The position numbers and the translations under genes were made by a program. A stretch of 64,000 nucleotides of DNA from Bacteroidaceae bacterium (GTDB taxonomy: Bacteria > Bacteroidota > Bacteroidia > Bacteroidales > Bacteroidaceae). The stretch lies in assembly GCA_017940565.1 (NCBI GenBank), contig JAGAYH010000036.1, positions 1-64,000 on the forward strand, in the 5' to 3' direction. The notes beneath the pieces were generated by a model. It saw nothing but the letters and a program-made list of their open reading frames with translations, was not told the origin of the DNA and did not search any database. Shown piece after piece: positions 32,791-40,833 of this stretch (positions within the stretch are counted from its first letter, which is position 1; each line of letters begins with the position of its first letter).

Positions 32791-34032
32791 ATGAAAAGAC
32801 TGATTTTGACCCTGTCCCTAACCCTGGTGCTGGCCGCCAGCGCCCGCGGCATGACCCAAAACGACACCATCTTCATCGATGCCGCCACGGGCGACACGCT
32901 GCGCCCGGCGGTGCAGTTGCCCTGGCCTCAGAATCTGTCGGCAGCGCTCGACGCCCTGACCGGCGACGAGATGTTCCAACGCTCGCTGCTGGGCCTGATG
33001 GTGTGGGATCTGACCACCGACTCCCTGGTTTACGAAAAGAACAGCCACCAGCTGATGCGCCCCGCCAGCGTGCAGAAATTGCTCACCTCGGTGACCGCCC
33101 TGAAAGACCTGGGCGCGGCCTACCAGTTCCAAACGCGGCTCTACGCCACGGCACGCACGGACAAAGACAGCATCCTGCGCGGCGACATCTATATCCGGGG
33201 AGGTTTCGACCCGCGCTTCGGGTCAGACGACATGGAGTCGTTCGTGGGCGCCCTGTCACGGGGCGGACTGAAATGCATCGACGGCCGCATCTTCGCCGAC
33301 GTGTCGCTGAAGGACACCCTCAAGTGGGGCAAGGGCTGGTGCTGGGACGATGAAGAAAAGACCCTGACCCCACTGCTCTACAACGGCCGCGACGTGTTCA
33401 TGAAGAAATTTTTCGAAAAACTCGACGCCTACGGCATCAGCCACCCGGGCGACTACATCTACCGGGAAGTGCCCCTCGACAGCGTGTGGCTGCTCGACGA
33501 ACGCAGCCACACGGTGGACCAGATACTCGTGCGCACCCTCAAACAAAGCGACAACCTCTACGCCGAGTCCATCTTCTACCAGCTCGGGGCGCAAGACGGA
33601 CAGCCCTACCCCTCGGCCCGCCTCTCGGCAGCCAGGATAGAGGCCCTGCAACGCGAATTAGGCCTGAATCCCGACGACTACAACGTGGCCGACGGCTCGG
33701 GACTGTCGCTCTACAACTATGCCACGCCCCACGAGATAGTGACCCTGCTGCGCTACGTCTGGAACCATGAGGAAATCTATGCCCACCTCGTCACCGCCCT
33801 GCCCATCGCCGGTGAGGACGGCACCCTGAAAAACCGCATGAAGGGCGGCGCGGCCCACGGCAACGTGCAAGCCAAGACGGGCACCCTGAACAGCGTGAGC
33901 ACACTGGCCGGCTACACCACGGCACCCAACGGCCACCGCCTCTGCTTCTGCATCATGAACCAGGGCATACGCTCGCAGTCGTGGGCCCACGGCATACAGG
34001 ACGCCATCTGTGAAATGATGTCCGGCATGTAA
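32791..34032 (+). CDS. dacB: D-alanyl-D-alanine carboxypeptidase/endopeptidase (PBP4, S13)
   Basis: 413 residues from MKRLILTLSLTLVLAASARG, a signal peptide (an ATG 18 nt upstream would add six residues). Penicillin-binding motifs: SxxK in PASVQKLLTS (Ser93, Lys96), SxN in LKQSDNLYAES (about residue 245) and KTG in VQAKTGTLNSV (about residue 363). These enzymes trim and cleave peptidoglycan cross-links in the periplasm. First gene of a plus-strand series with an SGNH hydrolase, a DEAD helicase and an outer-membrane barrel. Confidence 0.9.
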   Translation: MKRLILTLSLTLVLAASARGMTQNDTIFIDAATGDTLRPAVQLPWPQNLSAALDALTGDEMFQRSLLGLMVWDLTTDSLVYEKNSHQLMRPASVQKLLTSVTALKDLGAAYQFQTRLYATARTDKDSILRGDIYIRGGFDPRFGSDDMESFVGALSRGGLKCIDGRIFADVSLKDTLKWGKGWCWDDEEKTLTPLLYNGRDVFMKKFFEKLDAYGISHPGDYIYREVPLDSVWLLDERSHTVDQILVRTLKQSDNLYAESIFYQLGAQDGQPYPSARLSAARIEALQRELGLNPDDYNVADGSGLSLYNYATPHEIVTLLRYVWNHEEIYAHLVTALPIAGEDGTLKNRMKGGAAHGNVQAKTGTLNSVSTLAGYTTAPNGHRLCFCIMNQGIRSQSWAHGIQDAICEMMSGM

Positions 34033-34072
34033 CCCCTGCTCCGAAATAACACATAAAACATAAGACATAAAA

Positions 34073-35170
34073 ATGAAACATCTCAATCTCTTCTTTGCCG
34101 CTTGCCTGCTCTCGCTGGGCTTGCAAGCCGAGACCGTGTGGCACAACCCGCAGACCGAAAAACTGACGGGTGTGAACAATGTACATAACCAGGGCTTCAA
34201 CGAAGGCAACTACCAACGTCTGCCGGCCAGCGCCGAAGCCATCGTCCGCAAACCCGTATGGAGCCTCTCGCGCCACTCTGCCGGACTGGCCGTGCGCTTC
34301 CGCACCGACGCCAAGGACATCACCGTGCGCTACGGCGTGACCGGCGGATGGAACATGCCCCACATGCCGACCACCGGCGTGTCGGGACTGGACCTCTACC
34401 GCGTCAATGCCGACGGCTCGCACGACTTCTGCGCCGGCACCTACCGCTTTGCCGACACGGCGCGCTACAAGTATAAGAACGACCTGCAAATGGTGCAGGG
34501 ACCCGTGGAATACGTGCTCTACCTGCCGCTCTACAACGGCGTGAAATGGCTGGAAGTGGGCGTGGACGAAAGCTGTTCTTTCAGCTTTATCGCCGCCGAC
34601 CCAAAGGTGCGCCCCGTCGTGGTCTATGGCACCTCGTGCACCCAGGGAGCCTGCTCGTCACGCCCCGGCAACGCCTGGACCAACATCCTGAACCGCCGTC
34701 TCCACGTGCCCGTCATCAATCTGGGATTCTCCGGCAACGGCATCATGGAACCGGAAATGATAGAGCAACTGGCAGCCATCAATGCCCGCGTCTATGTGCT
34801 CGACAACCTGCCTAACCTGGACCACTTCACGGAAGACACAATCACCCACCGCGTGGTTTACGCCGTACACCGTCTGCGCAAGACGAGCAACGCCCCCATC
34901 GTGCTGGTGGAGCACCCGGGCTACAGCAGCGACAAGACCAATATCGAGCGCCACAACAGCTACCGCATGACCAACCGCGCCCTCTCGGCTGCCTATAAGC
35001 AACTGCGCAGCGAGAAGGTGAAAGGCCTCTACTACGTGACCTCGGCACAACTGAACTACGACCCCGACGGCATCGTTGATGTGGTACACCCCAACGACAT
35101 CGCCATGCGCAACGAGGCCGACGGCATCACACCGACATTAAAGAAAGTACTGAAGAAATATAAAAACTGA
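34073..35170 (+). CDS. Exported SGNH hydrolase with GxDLY N-terminal domain
   Basis: 365 residues; signal peptide LNLFFAACLLSLGLQA. Residues 20-180 form the GxDLY beta-domain (TTGVSGLDLYRVNADGS). The SGNH (GDSL-like type 3) domain follows: VVVYGTSCTQGACSSRPG with Ser in GTSCTQG, NLGFSGNGIMEPEM, YVLDNLPN, and VVHPNDIAMRNEAD with the catalytic Asp/His. It is related to carbohydrate esterases. A 40-nt gap after dacB suggests the same transcript. Confidence 0.85.
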   Translation: MKHLNLFFAACLLSLGLQAETVWHNPQTEKLTGVNNVHNQGFNEGNYQRLPASAEAIVRKPVWSLSRHSAGLAVRFRTDAKDITVRYGVTGGWNMPHMPTTGVSGLDLYRVNADGSHDFCAGTYRFADTARYKYKNDLQMVQGPVEYVLYLPLYNGVKWLEVGVDESCSFSFIAADPKVRPVVVYGTSCTQGACSSRPGNAWTNILNRRLHVPVINLGFSGNGIMEPEMIEQLAAINARVYVLDNLPNLDHFTEDTITHRVVYAVHRLRKTSNAPIVLVEHPGYSSDKTNIERHNSYRMTNRALSAAYKQLRSEKVKGLYYVTSAQLNYDPDGIVDVVHPNDIAMRNEADGITPTLKKVLKKYKN

Positions 35171-35173
35171 TTG

Positions 35174-37024
35174 ATGACCTTTGAAGAACTGGGCGTGTCG
35201 GCCCCCGTGCGCCGCGCCATCGAAGAACTGGGATTTGTGGCACCGATGCCGGTGCAGGAAGCCGTCATTCCCTACCTGCTGGGCGAGGGCAACGACGTGA
35301 TTGCCCTGGCGCAGACGGGCACCGGCAAGACGGCAGCCTACGGCATCCCCGTGATTCAAAAAATAGACCCGACGAATACGGCCACGCAAGCCGTCATACT
35401 CTGTCCCACCCGCGAACTCTGCCTCCAGATTGCAGGCGACGTGAAAGACTTCTCACGCTATGTCGAGGGTCTCAGCGTGGTGCCCGTCTATGGCGGAGCC
35501 AATATCGAGAGCCAAATACGCGCCCTGAAACGCGGGGCGCAAATCATCGTGGCCACGCCGGGCCGGCTCATTGACCTGATGGGGCGCAAGGCGGCACGGC
35601 TCGACCAGGTGGAGAACGTGGTGCTCGACGAGGCCGACGAGATGCTCAACATGGGTTTCTCCGAAAGCATTGACCAGATATTGGAAGGCGTGCCGCAGGA
35701 ACGCAACACCCTGCTCTTCTCGGCCACCATGAGCAAGGAAATAGAGAAGATAGCCAAGAACTACCTGCGCAACCACAAGGAAATCGTGGTGGGCTCGCGC
35801 AACGAAGGCGCCGAGTTCGTAAACCACGAGTATTATCTGGTGCGGGCCAGCGACAAGTATTTGGCCTTGAAACGCGTGGTGGACTATTACCCGAAAATCT
35901 ACGCCATCATCTTCTGCCGCACCCGTCTGGAGACACAGGAAGTGGCCGACAAACTCATCCAGGACGGCTACAACGCCGAGGCCCTGCACGGCGACCTCAG
36001 CCAGGCACAGCGCGACCTGACCATGCAGAAGTTCCGCCAGCACAACACCCAACTGCTCGTGGCCACCGACGTGGCCGCCCGGGGACTCGACGTGGACGAT
36101 CTGACCCACGTCATCAACTACGGACTGCCCGACGACGTGGAAAACTATACCCACCGCAGCGGACGCACCGGCCGCGCCGGCAAGAAAGGCACGAGCATCA
36201 GCATCGTCCATCTGCGTGAGAAAGGGAAGATACGCCTTATTGAGAAAACCATAGGCAAGTCATTTGTGAAGAAACCCCTGCCCACGCCCGGCGAGATATG
36301 CACGAAGCAGCTCTACCGCGTCATCGACCAGCTGGAGCGCGCCGTAGTGGACGAGGAACAGATTGCACCGTTCCTGCCCGAAATATACCGCAAGCTCGAC
36401 TGGCTCGACAAGGAAGACATCGTGAAGCGCTTCGTGAGCATGACCTTCGGACGCTTCCTCAGCTACTACGCCAATGCCCCTGAGATAGAAGAGCCGCAAG
36501 AGCCCTCCAAGCAAACCCGCGGCGGCACCAAAGCCAAGGGTGCGGCCAAGACTCCCAAAGGCGCGGCCAAAGCGGAGAAGGGCTATGTACGCTTCTTCTT
36601 CGGCGCCGGCAAGCGCGACCACTTCTTTGCCCGCGAAATCATAGGTCTTATCAACCGCTACACCCTCGACCCCGTCGATATCGGCCGCATCGACCTGATG
36701 CAGAATTTCTCTTTTTTCGAAGTACCCGAAGGCGTAGCCGACCTGGTGGAAGGCGCCCTGCGCAATGCCCGCGACAAGGAAGGCAGGCGCATCACCGTAG
36801 AGCGGGCGGACCAACGGGAGAAAAGCCGCCATGCCAAGCCCGCCTACAAAGGCAAGAAAGATTTCAAGGACAAGAACGCCCGCGACACCAAGCCCAAAGC
36901 CAAAGCCAAGACCGGGGGGAAGGAAAAGGTGGACTGGCGGCAGTTCTTCCAACACAACAACATCGTTGCGGACTCTCAGGACGACCCTTGGGCCAAAACG
37001 AAAAAGAAAGGAAAAAAGAAATGA
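35174..37024 (+). CDS. DEAD-box RNA helicase with DbpA-type RNA-binding domain
   Basis: 616 residues from the ATG at 35174, 3 nt after the preceding stop. Motifs: Q motif (GFVAPMPVQ), AQTGTGKT (I), PTRELCLQ (Ia), TPGRLIDL (Ib), VLDEADEM (II), SATMSKE (III), IIFCRTRLE (IV), RGLDVDDLTHVINY (V), HRSGRTGRAG (VI). A DbpA-type RNA-binding domain follows (YVRFFFGAGKRDHFFAREII) and a lysine-rich tail (about residues 555-616). The DeaD/CsdA type acts in ribosome assembly and RNA remodelling. Its TGA overlaps the ATG of the next gene (ATGA). Confidence 0.92.
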   Translation: MTFEELGVSAPVRRAIEELGFVAPMPVQEAVIPYLLGEGNDVIALAQTGTGKTAAYGIPVIQKIDPTNTATQAVILCPTRELCLQIAGDVKDFSRYVEGLSVVPVYGGANIESQIRALKRGAQIIVATPGRLIDLMGRKAARLDQVENVVLDEADEMLNMGFSESIDQILEGVPQERNTLLFSATMSKEIEKIAKNYLRNHKEIVVGSRNEGAEFVNHEYYLVRASDKYLALKRVVDYYPKIYAIIFCRTRLETQEVADKLIQDGYNAEALHGDLSQAQRDLTMQKFRQHNTQLLVATDVAARGLDVDDLTHVINYGLPDDVENYTHRSGRTGRAGKKGTSISIVHLREKGKIRLIEKTIGKSFVKKPLPTPGEICTKQLYRVIDQLERAVVDEEQIAPFLPEIYRKLDWLDKEDIVKRFVSMTFGRFLSYYANAPEIEEPQEPSKQTRGGTKAKGAAKTPKGAAKAEKGYVRFFFGAGKRDHFFAREIIGLINRYTLDPVDIGRIDLMQNFSFFEVPEGVADLVEGALRNARDKEGRRITVERADQREKSRHAKPAYKGKKDFKDKNARDTKPKAKAKTGGKEKVDWRQFFQHNNIVADSQDDPWAKTKKKGKKK

Positions 37025-37683
37025 AACGCGCCCTCTTACCCTTCGTCCTCGCCCTGACCTCGCTCACCCTGTGGGCCCAGCACCCGGTGCTCAAGCTGGG
37101 CGGAGGCTGGGCTTCCCACTACGGCGGCTCCACACGCAACGTGGGAGCGATAAAGATTGGCGTGGGCTATGAGGTGGAGCTCGGCGGCCTGTGGTCGGTC
37201 GAGCCCGGCGTGTACTACATGGCCAAAGGCTGGAAGGACCGCGACCGCCAGGTCATTGTTTACGATGAAGACGGGGAGATTGTCTATGACGACGAGGGCA
37301 ACATCGTAACCGGTCTCATGAACGTCACCAGCAACACCAACTACGTGGAACTGCCCGTGCTCGTCAACTACTACGTGCCTTTGTCAACAGCCCACTACCT
37401 CTCTTTCTCAGCCGGTCCCTACGTGGCCTGGGGCGTGGGCGGCAAGGCCAAGACCAGCGGCGACACCGGGCAGACCGGTGCGGCCCGCTTCTACCATGAG
37501 CATCCCACCTTCAGCCAGTCCGACATGCACCGTTTCGACGCCGGCATCACCGCAGCCGTCGGCTACGAGTTCAACCGGCAGTGGGCTGCCGCCCTCACCA
37601 GCGACTTCGGCCTGGCCAACGTCAGCCGCAGCGGAGCAAAGAACATAGCCATCCTGCTGCAGGTGGCCTACAAGTTCAGATAA
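37021..37683 (+). CDS. Outer-membrane beta-barrel protein
   Basis: 220 residues from the ATG overlapping the helicase stop. Signal peptide LLPFVLALTSLTLWAQ. Eight or so amphipathic strands (PVLKLGGGWASHYGG, VEPGVYYMAKGW, YVELPVLVNYYVPL, YLSFSAGPYVAWGVGGKAK) and a C-terminal YKFR fit the PorT/OmpW-like outer-membrane barrel family. An acidic repeat (YDEDGEIVYDDEGN, about residues 80-95) is probably a surface loop. Function unknown. Confidence 0.78.
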   Translation: MKRALLPFVLALTSLTLWAQHPVLKLGGGWASHYGGSTRNVGAIKIGVGYEVELGGLWSVEPGVYYMAKGWKDRDRQVIVYDEDGEIVYDDEGNIVTGLMNVTSNTNYVELPVLVNYYVPLSTAHYLSFSAGPYVAWGVGGKAKTSGDTGQTGAARFYHEHPTFSQSDMHRFDAGITAAVGYEFNRQWAAALTSDFGLANVSRSGAKNIAILLQVAYKFR

Positions 37684-37703
37684 GAAAGAAATTCAAAAAT
37701 ATT

Positions 37704-37872
37704 TTGACAAAACCGCTGGAGAGGTCCCGTTTCGGCGCTCAAAGGCGGCGTTTCAAAAAAACAAAACGGCGTTTCAAAAGTTTGAAACGCCGTTTCTGTT
37801 TGACCATATTCCCGGACCGATGAAAATCAACCGGTTGGAAAACCGATGGAATTTTTCCAAAAAAATCTGACA
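37704..37872. repeat. 163-nt-spaced TTGACA element, copy 2
   Basis: TTGACA at 37704 and CTGACA at 37867, 163 nt apart. Lattice units lie at +37, +58 and +79 and CCGATGAAAATCAACCGG in the right half, very like copy 1. It lies between convergent genes. Confidence 0.8.
37741..37803. repeat. 21-nt-lattice array, 3 units (inside element copy 2)
   Basis: 15-mers at 37741, 37762 and 37783 (AAAGGCGGCGTTTCA, CAAAACGGCGTTTCA, TGAAACGCCGTTTCT). Units two and three form a 15-bp stem at 37764-37795. Confidence 0.85.
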
Positions 37873-37935
37873 AAAGGGTGGTCCGTCCCCCGCCGCGGCG
37901 GGACGCGACTCTGGCCGGTGGTTTCCCGCCTATGC
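37820..37935. repeat. About 115-nt direct repeat, left copy (related to 42606-42715)
   Basis: It starts in the right half of element copy 2 (ATGAAAATCAACCGG) and runs through the palindrome CCCGCCGCGGCGGG (37889-37902) to CGCCTATGC. The counterpart at 42606-42715 shares CCGGTTxGAAAACCG, TGACAAAA, TCCGT, the palindrome plus GACGCGACTC, and GGTTTCxCGCCTATGC. The two bracket carAB and asnB. Confidence 0.8.
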
Positions 37936-37968
37936 CTCTGACATGTTTGCCCTTTTGCAGGCCTATTG

Positions 37969-40815
37969 TTATAAATAGGACAAATAGAGATAGTTGGTCT
38001 GGGCGGGATACTCGGCGGCAAGGGTGTCAATCTGATTGACAACCGGCAAAAGGCCTAATTCCTGACGCCATTTGCGAACCACAAGTGCCGCCCGCTCCAT
38101 CTTCATGCCCGCTTCGAGACCAAGAACGCGGGCAATCTGGAAATCGGAGAAGCCGTACTTCTTTGCCTCAAGAAAGAGGGAGGCAAATTCAGGCTCTTCG
38201 ATGGCTTCCAGAAATTCAGAGTATTCCGAATGGTTATAGAAATCCGATAACCAGGCGAACTCCTTGAGACGGTCATTGACAGCAATGATGTGCTTGAGCT
38301 TTTCGAGAAACCAGCGGTCAATCATTGTCAGACGGTGTATCTGCTCTATAGAATACCCCGCCATCATGGCCTTTGCAAGAGCGAAAATACGTATGTCCGT
38401 AGCGTGTCGGAGACTCCCGGGGATGTCCTGCACCTTAATCTCATGGTTATCTACGAAGCCATGCATGCCCTGTCCTATCATGCGCAAGCCCTTCTGGATG
38501 GCCTCCTCGAACGTACGGCCGATGGCCATCACTTCACCGACACTCTTCATGCTGGAACCCAGCTCGTGGTTCACGCCATGGAACTTGGAGAGATCCCACC
38601 GGGGAATCTTGCAAACCACATAGTCAAGGGCAGGCTCGAAGAAGGCACTGGTTGTCTTGGTGACAGAGTTCTTCAGCTCGAAGAGCCCATAACCGAGGCC
38701 AAGTTTGGCAGCAACGAAAGCCAGAGGATAGCCCGTGGCTTTTGAAGCCAAAGCAGAAGAGCGGCTGAGACGGGCGTTGACCTCAATGACACGATAATCC
38801 TCGGAATTAGGGTCGAGCGCATACTGCACATTGCATTCGCCGACGATGCCGATGTGACGTATTATCTTGATGGCAAGGGCGCGCAGTTTATGGTATTCGC
38901 TGTTGGAGAGCGTCTGCGAGGGAGCTACGACAATGCTCTCGCCCGTATGGATGCCCAGAGGGTCGAGATTCTCCATGTTGCATACGGTGATGCAGTTGTC
39001 GTAGCGGTCGCGCACCACTTCGTATTCTATCTCTTTCCAGCCCTTCAGCGACTTCTCCACCAACACCTGCGGCGAGAAGGCGAACGCTTCCTCGGCTTGT
39101 GCCTTCAGTTCCTCGTCGTTGTCGCAGAAGCCTGAACCGAGACCGCCGAGGGCATAGGCGGCACGAAGAATGACGGGGAAACCCAACCCGTGGGCTGCCC
39201 TCTGCACCTCCTCGACGGTGTTGCAAGCTTCGCTCCTGATGGTCTTCACGCCAATCTCGTCAAGCCGCTTGACAAAAAGGTCCCTGTCTTCGGTGTCGAT
39301 GATTGCTTGGACGGGCGTACCAAGAATTTTGACGCCGTATTTCTCGAAAACCCCTTTACGGTAAAGCTCCACGCCACAGTTCAGCGCGGTCTGCCCACCG
39401 AAACTCAACAGGATGCCGTCCGGCCGCTCCTTTTCTATGATCCGTTCCACGAACTCTGGCGTGACGGGTTGGAAATAGACCGTGTCGCTGACACCCTGCG
39501 AGGTCTGAACCGTTGCGATATTAGGATTAATGAGAACCGACTTGACACCCTCTTCCTTCAAGGCTTTCAGTGCTTGGGCTCCACTATAATCAAACTCTCC
39601 GGCCTGACCAATTTTGAGGGCACCGCTGCCAAGAATGAGAACTTTCTTAACCGTTGATAAGTTGGGACGCTGTTTGTGGGCTGACAGGCTGCCTGCTTCT
39701 ACCTCCAACAGGTTTACGCGCTCACCGGTCAGCTTGTTCACCAAAGAAACAAATTCATCAAACATCCATTCCGTATCTGTTGGCCCGGAGCAGGCTTCCG
39801 GGTGGAATTGTGCAGAAAACCAAGGCTTGGTCCTGTGGCGGATGCCTTCGTTGGAGCCATCGTTCATGTTTACGAACAACGGTTCCCAATCTGCAGGCAA
39901 TGTTGAGTCATCAACGGCATAGCCATGATTCTGGCTCGTGATAAAGCATTGTGTGGTACCGACACGCTGCACCGGTTGATTATGACTGCGGTGGCCATAC
40001 TTCAGTTTGTATGTCTGAGCGCCAGCAGCTCTTGCCAAGAGTTGATTTCCGAGACAAATGCCCATGAGCGGCCGCACTTCCGGATTGTTCAAGAATGTGC
40101 GGATGTGCTCCACAGTTCTACTGCACCTCTCTGGGTCGCCAGGACCATTCGCAAGGAACAAGCCGTCGAAGTCAAGCTGATTAAAGTCATAGTCCCATGG
40201 AACCCTGATAACCTCAACGCCACGGTTTATCAGACAACGTATGATGTTAGCCTTGACACCACAATCGACAAGCACAACACGCTTGCCGGCTCCCGCGTTA
40301 TAGCGAATCGGCTCACTGCAGCTCACCTGTTCCACCCAATTGACAGAACCATAGTCGGATTTCTCCATACACCTGACACTTTCTGCGCCTTCTGTCGTAA
40401 TCCGTCCTCTCATTACACCGTTCTCCCTAAGACGTTTGGTGAGCCTTCGTGTGTCAATGCCTGTGATGGCGGGTATTTTTTCTCGCTTTAGCCATTCGGA
40501 GAGAGACTCCTTGGCGTTCCAATGGCAATACTTCTCGCTATAATCAGCCACGACAAGGCCTTTGACATGAATCTTGTCACTTTCCATGAACTTAGGCAAT
40601 GGTTCGCCTCCTGTTTCCGGAACACCATAGTTTCCAATCAAAGGATATGTTGTCACCAGTATCTGGCCTGCATAGCTTGGGTCGGTCAGGCTTTCCGGGT
40701 AGCCCGTCATTGCCGTATTGAACACGACTTCGCCAACGGCATTTCCTTCGTAGCCAAACGACCAACCGCAGAACTCGGTGCCATCGTCAAGAATCAATCT
40801 TGCTGCTCGCTTCAT
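37969..40815 (-). CDS. carA-carB': Glutamine-dependent carbamoyl-phosphate synthase: CarA fused to first half of CarB
   Basis: 948 residues. Residues 1-370 are a complete small subunit: GICLGNQLLARAAG (catalytic Cys), SQNHGYAV, QFHPEACSGPTDTEW. After a short linker the large-subunit N-half begins at VKKVLILGSGALKIGQAGEF (about residue 390): first ATP-grasp (GWKEIEYEVVRDRYDNCITV, EVNARLSRSSALASKATGYP) and oligomerisation domain. It stops at AEYPAQTNYLYLSYL, exactly where the second synthetase half should begin. The carbamate-phosphorylating domain and allosteric domain are missing and no remnant lies downstream. It is 18 nt after asnB. Confidence 0.92.
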   Translation of the reverse strand: MKRAARLILDDGTEFCGWSFGYEGNAVGEVVFNTAMTGYPESLTDPSYAGQILVTTYPLIGNYGVPETGGEPLPKFMESDKIHVKGLVVADYSEKYCHWNAKESLSEWLKREKIPAITGIDTRRLTKRLRENGVMRGRITTEGAESVRCMEKSDYGSVNWVEQVSCSEPIRYNAGAGKRVVLVDCGVKANIIRCLINRGVEVIRVPWDYDFNQLDFDGLFLANGPGDPERCSRTVEHIRTFLNNPEVRPLMGICLGNQLLARAAGAQTYKLKYGHRSHNQPVQRVGTTQCFITSQNHGYAVDDSTLPADWEPLFVNMNDGSNEGIRHRTKPWFSAQFHPEACSGPTDTEWMFDEFVSLVNKLTGERVNLLEVEAGSLSAHKQRPNLSTVKKVLILGSGALKIGQAGEFDYSGAQALKALKEEGVKSVLINPNIATVQTSQGVSDTVYFQPVTPEFVERIIEKERPDGILLSFGGQTALNCGVELYRKGVFEKYGVKILGTPVQAIIDTEDRDLFVKRLDEIGVKTIRSEACNTVEEVQRAAHGLGFPVILRAAYALGGLGSGFCDNDEELKAQAEEAFAFSPQVLVEKSLKGWKEIEYEVVRDRYDNCITVCNMENLDPLGIHTGESIVVAPSQTLSNSEYHKLRALAIKIIRHIGIVGECNVQYALDPNSEDYRVIEVNARLSRSSALASKATGYPLAFVAAKLGLGYGLFELKNSVTKTTSAFFEPALDYVVCKIPRWDLSKFHGVNHELGSSMKSVGEVMAIGRTFEEAIQKGLRMIGQGMHGFVDNHEIKVQDIPGSLRHATDIRIFALAKAMMAGYSIEQIHRLTMIDRWFLEKLKHIIAVNDRLKEFAWLSDFYNHSEYSEFLEAIEEPEFASLFLEAKKYGFSDFQIARVLGLEAGMKMERAALVVRKWRQELGLLPVVNQIDTLAAEYPAQTNYLYLSYL

Positions 40816-40833
40816 TGTTTTTTATTTATTTCT

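Noticed and set aside
37684..37968. Frameshifted remainder of carB after the stop
   Set aside because: Reading downstream in all minus-strand frames shows only repeat DNA and no second ATP-grasp motif.
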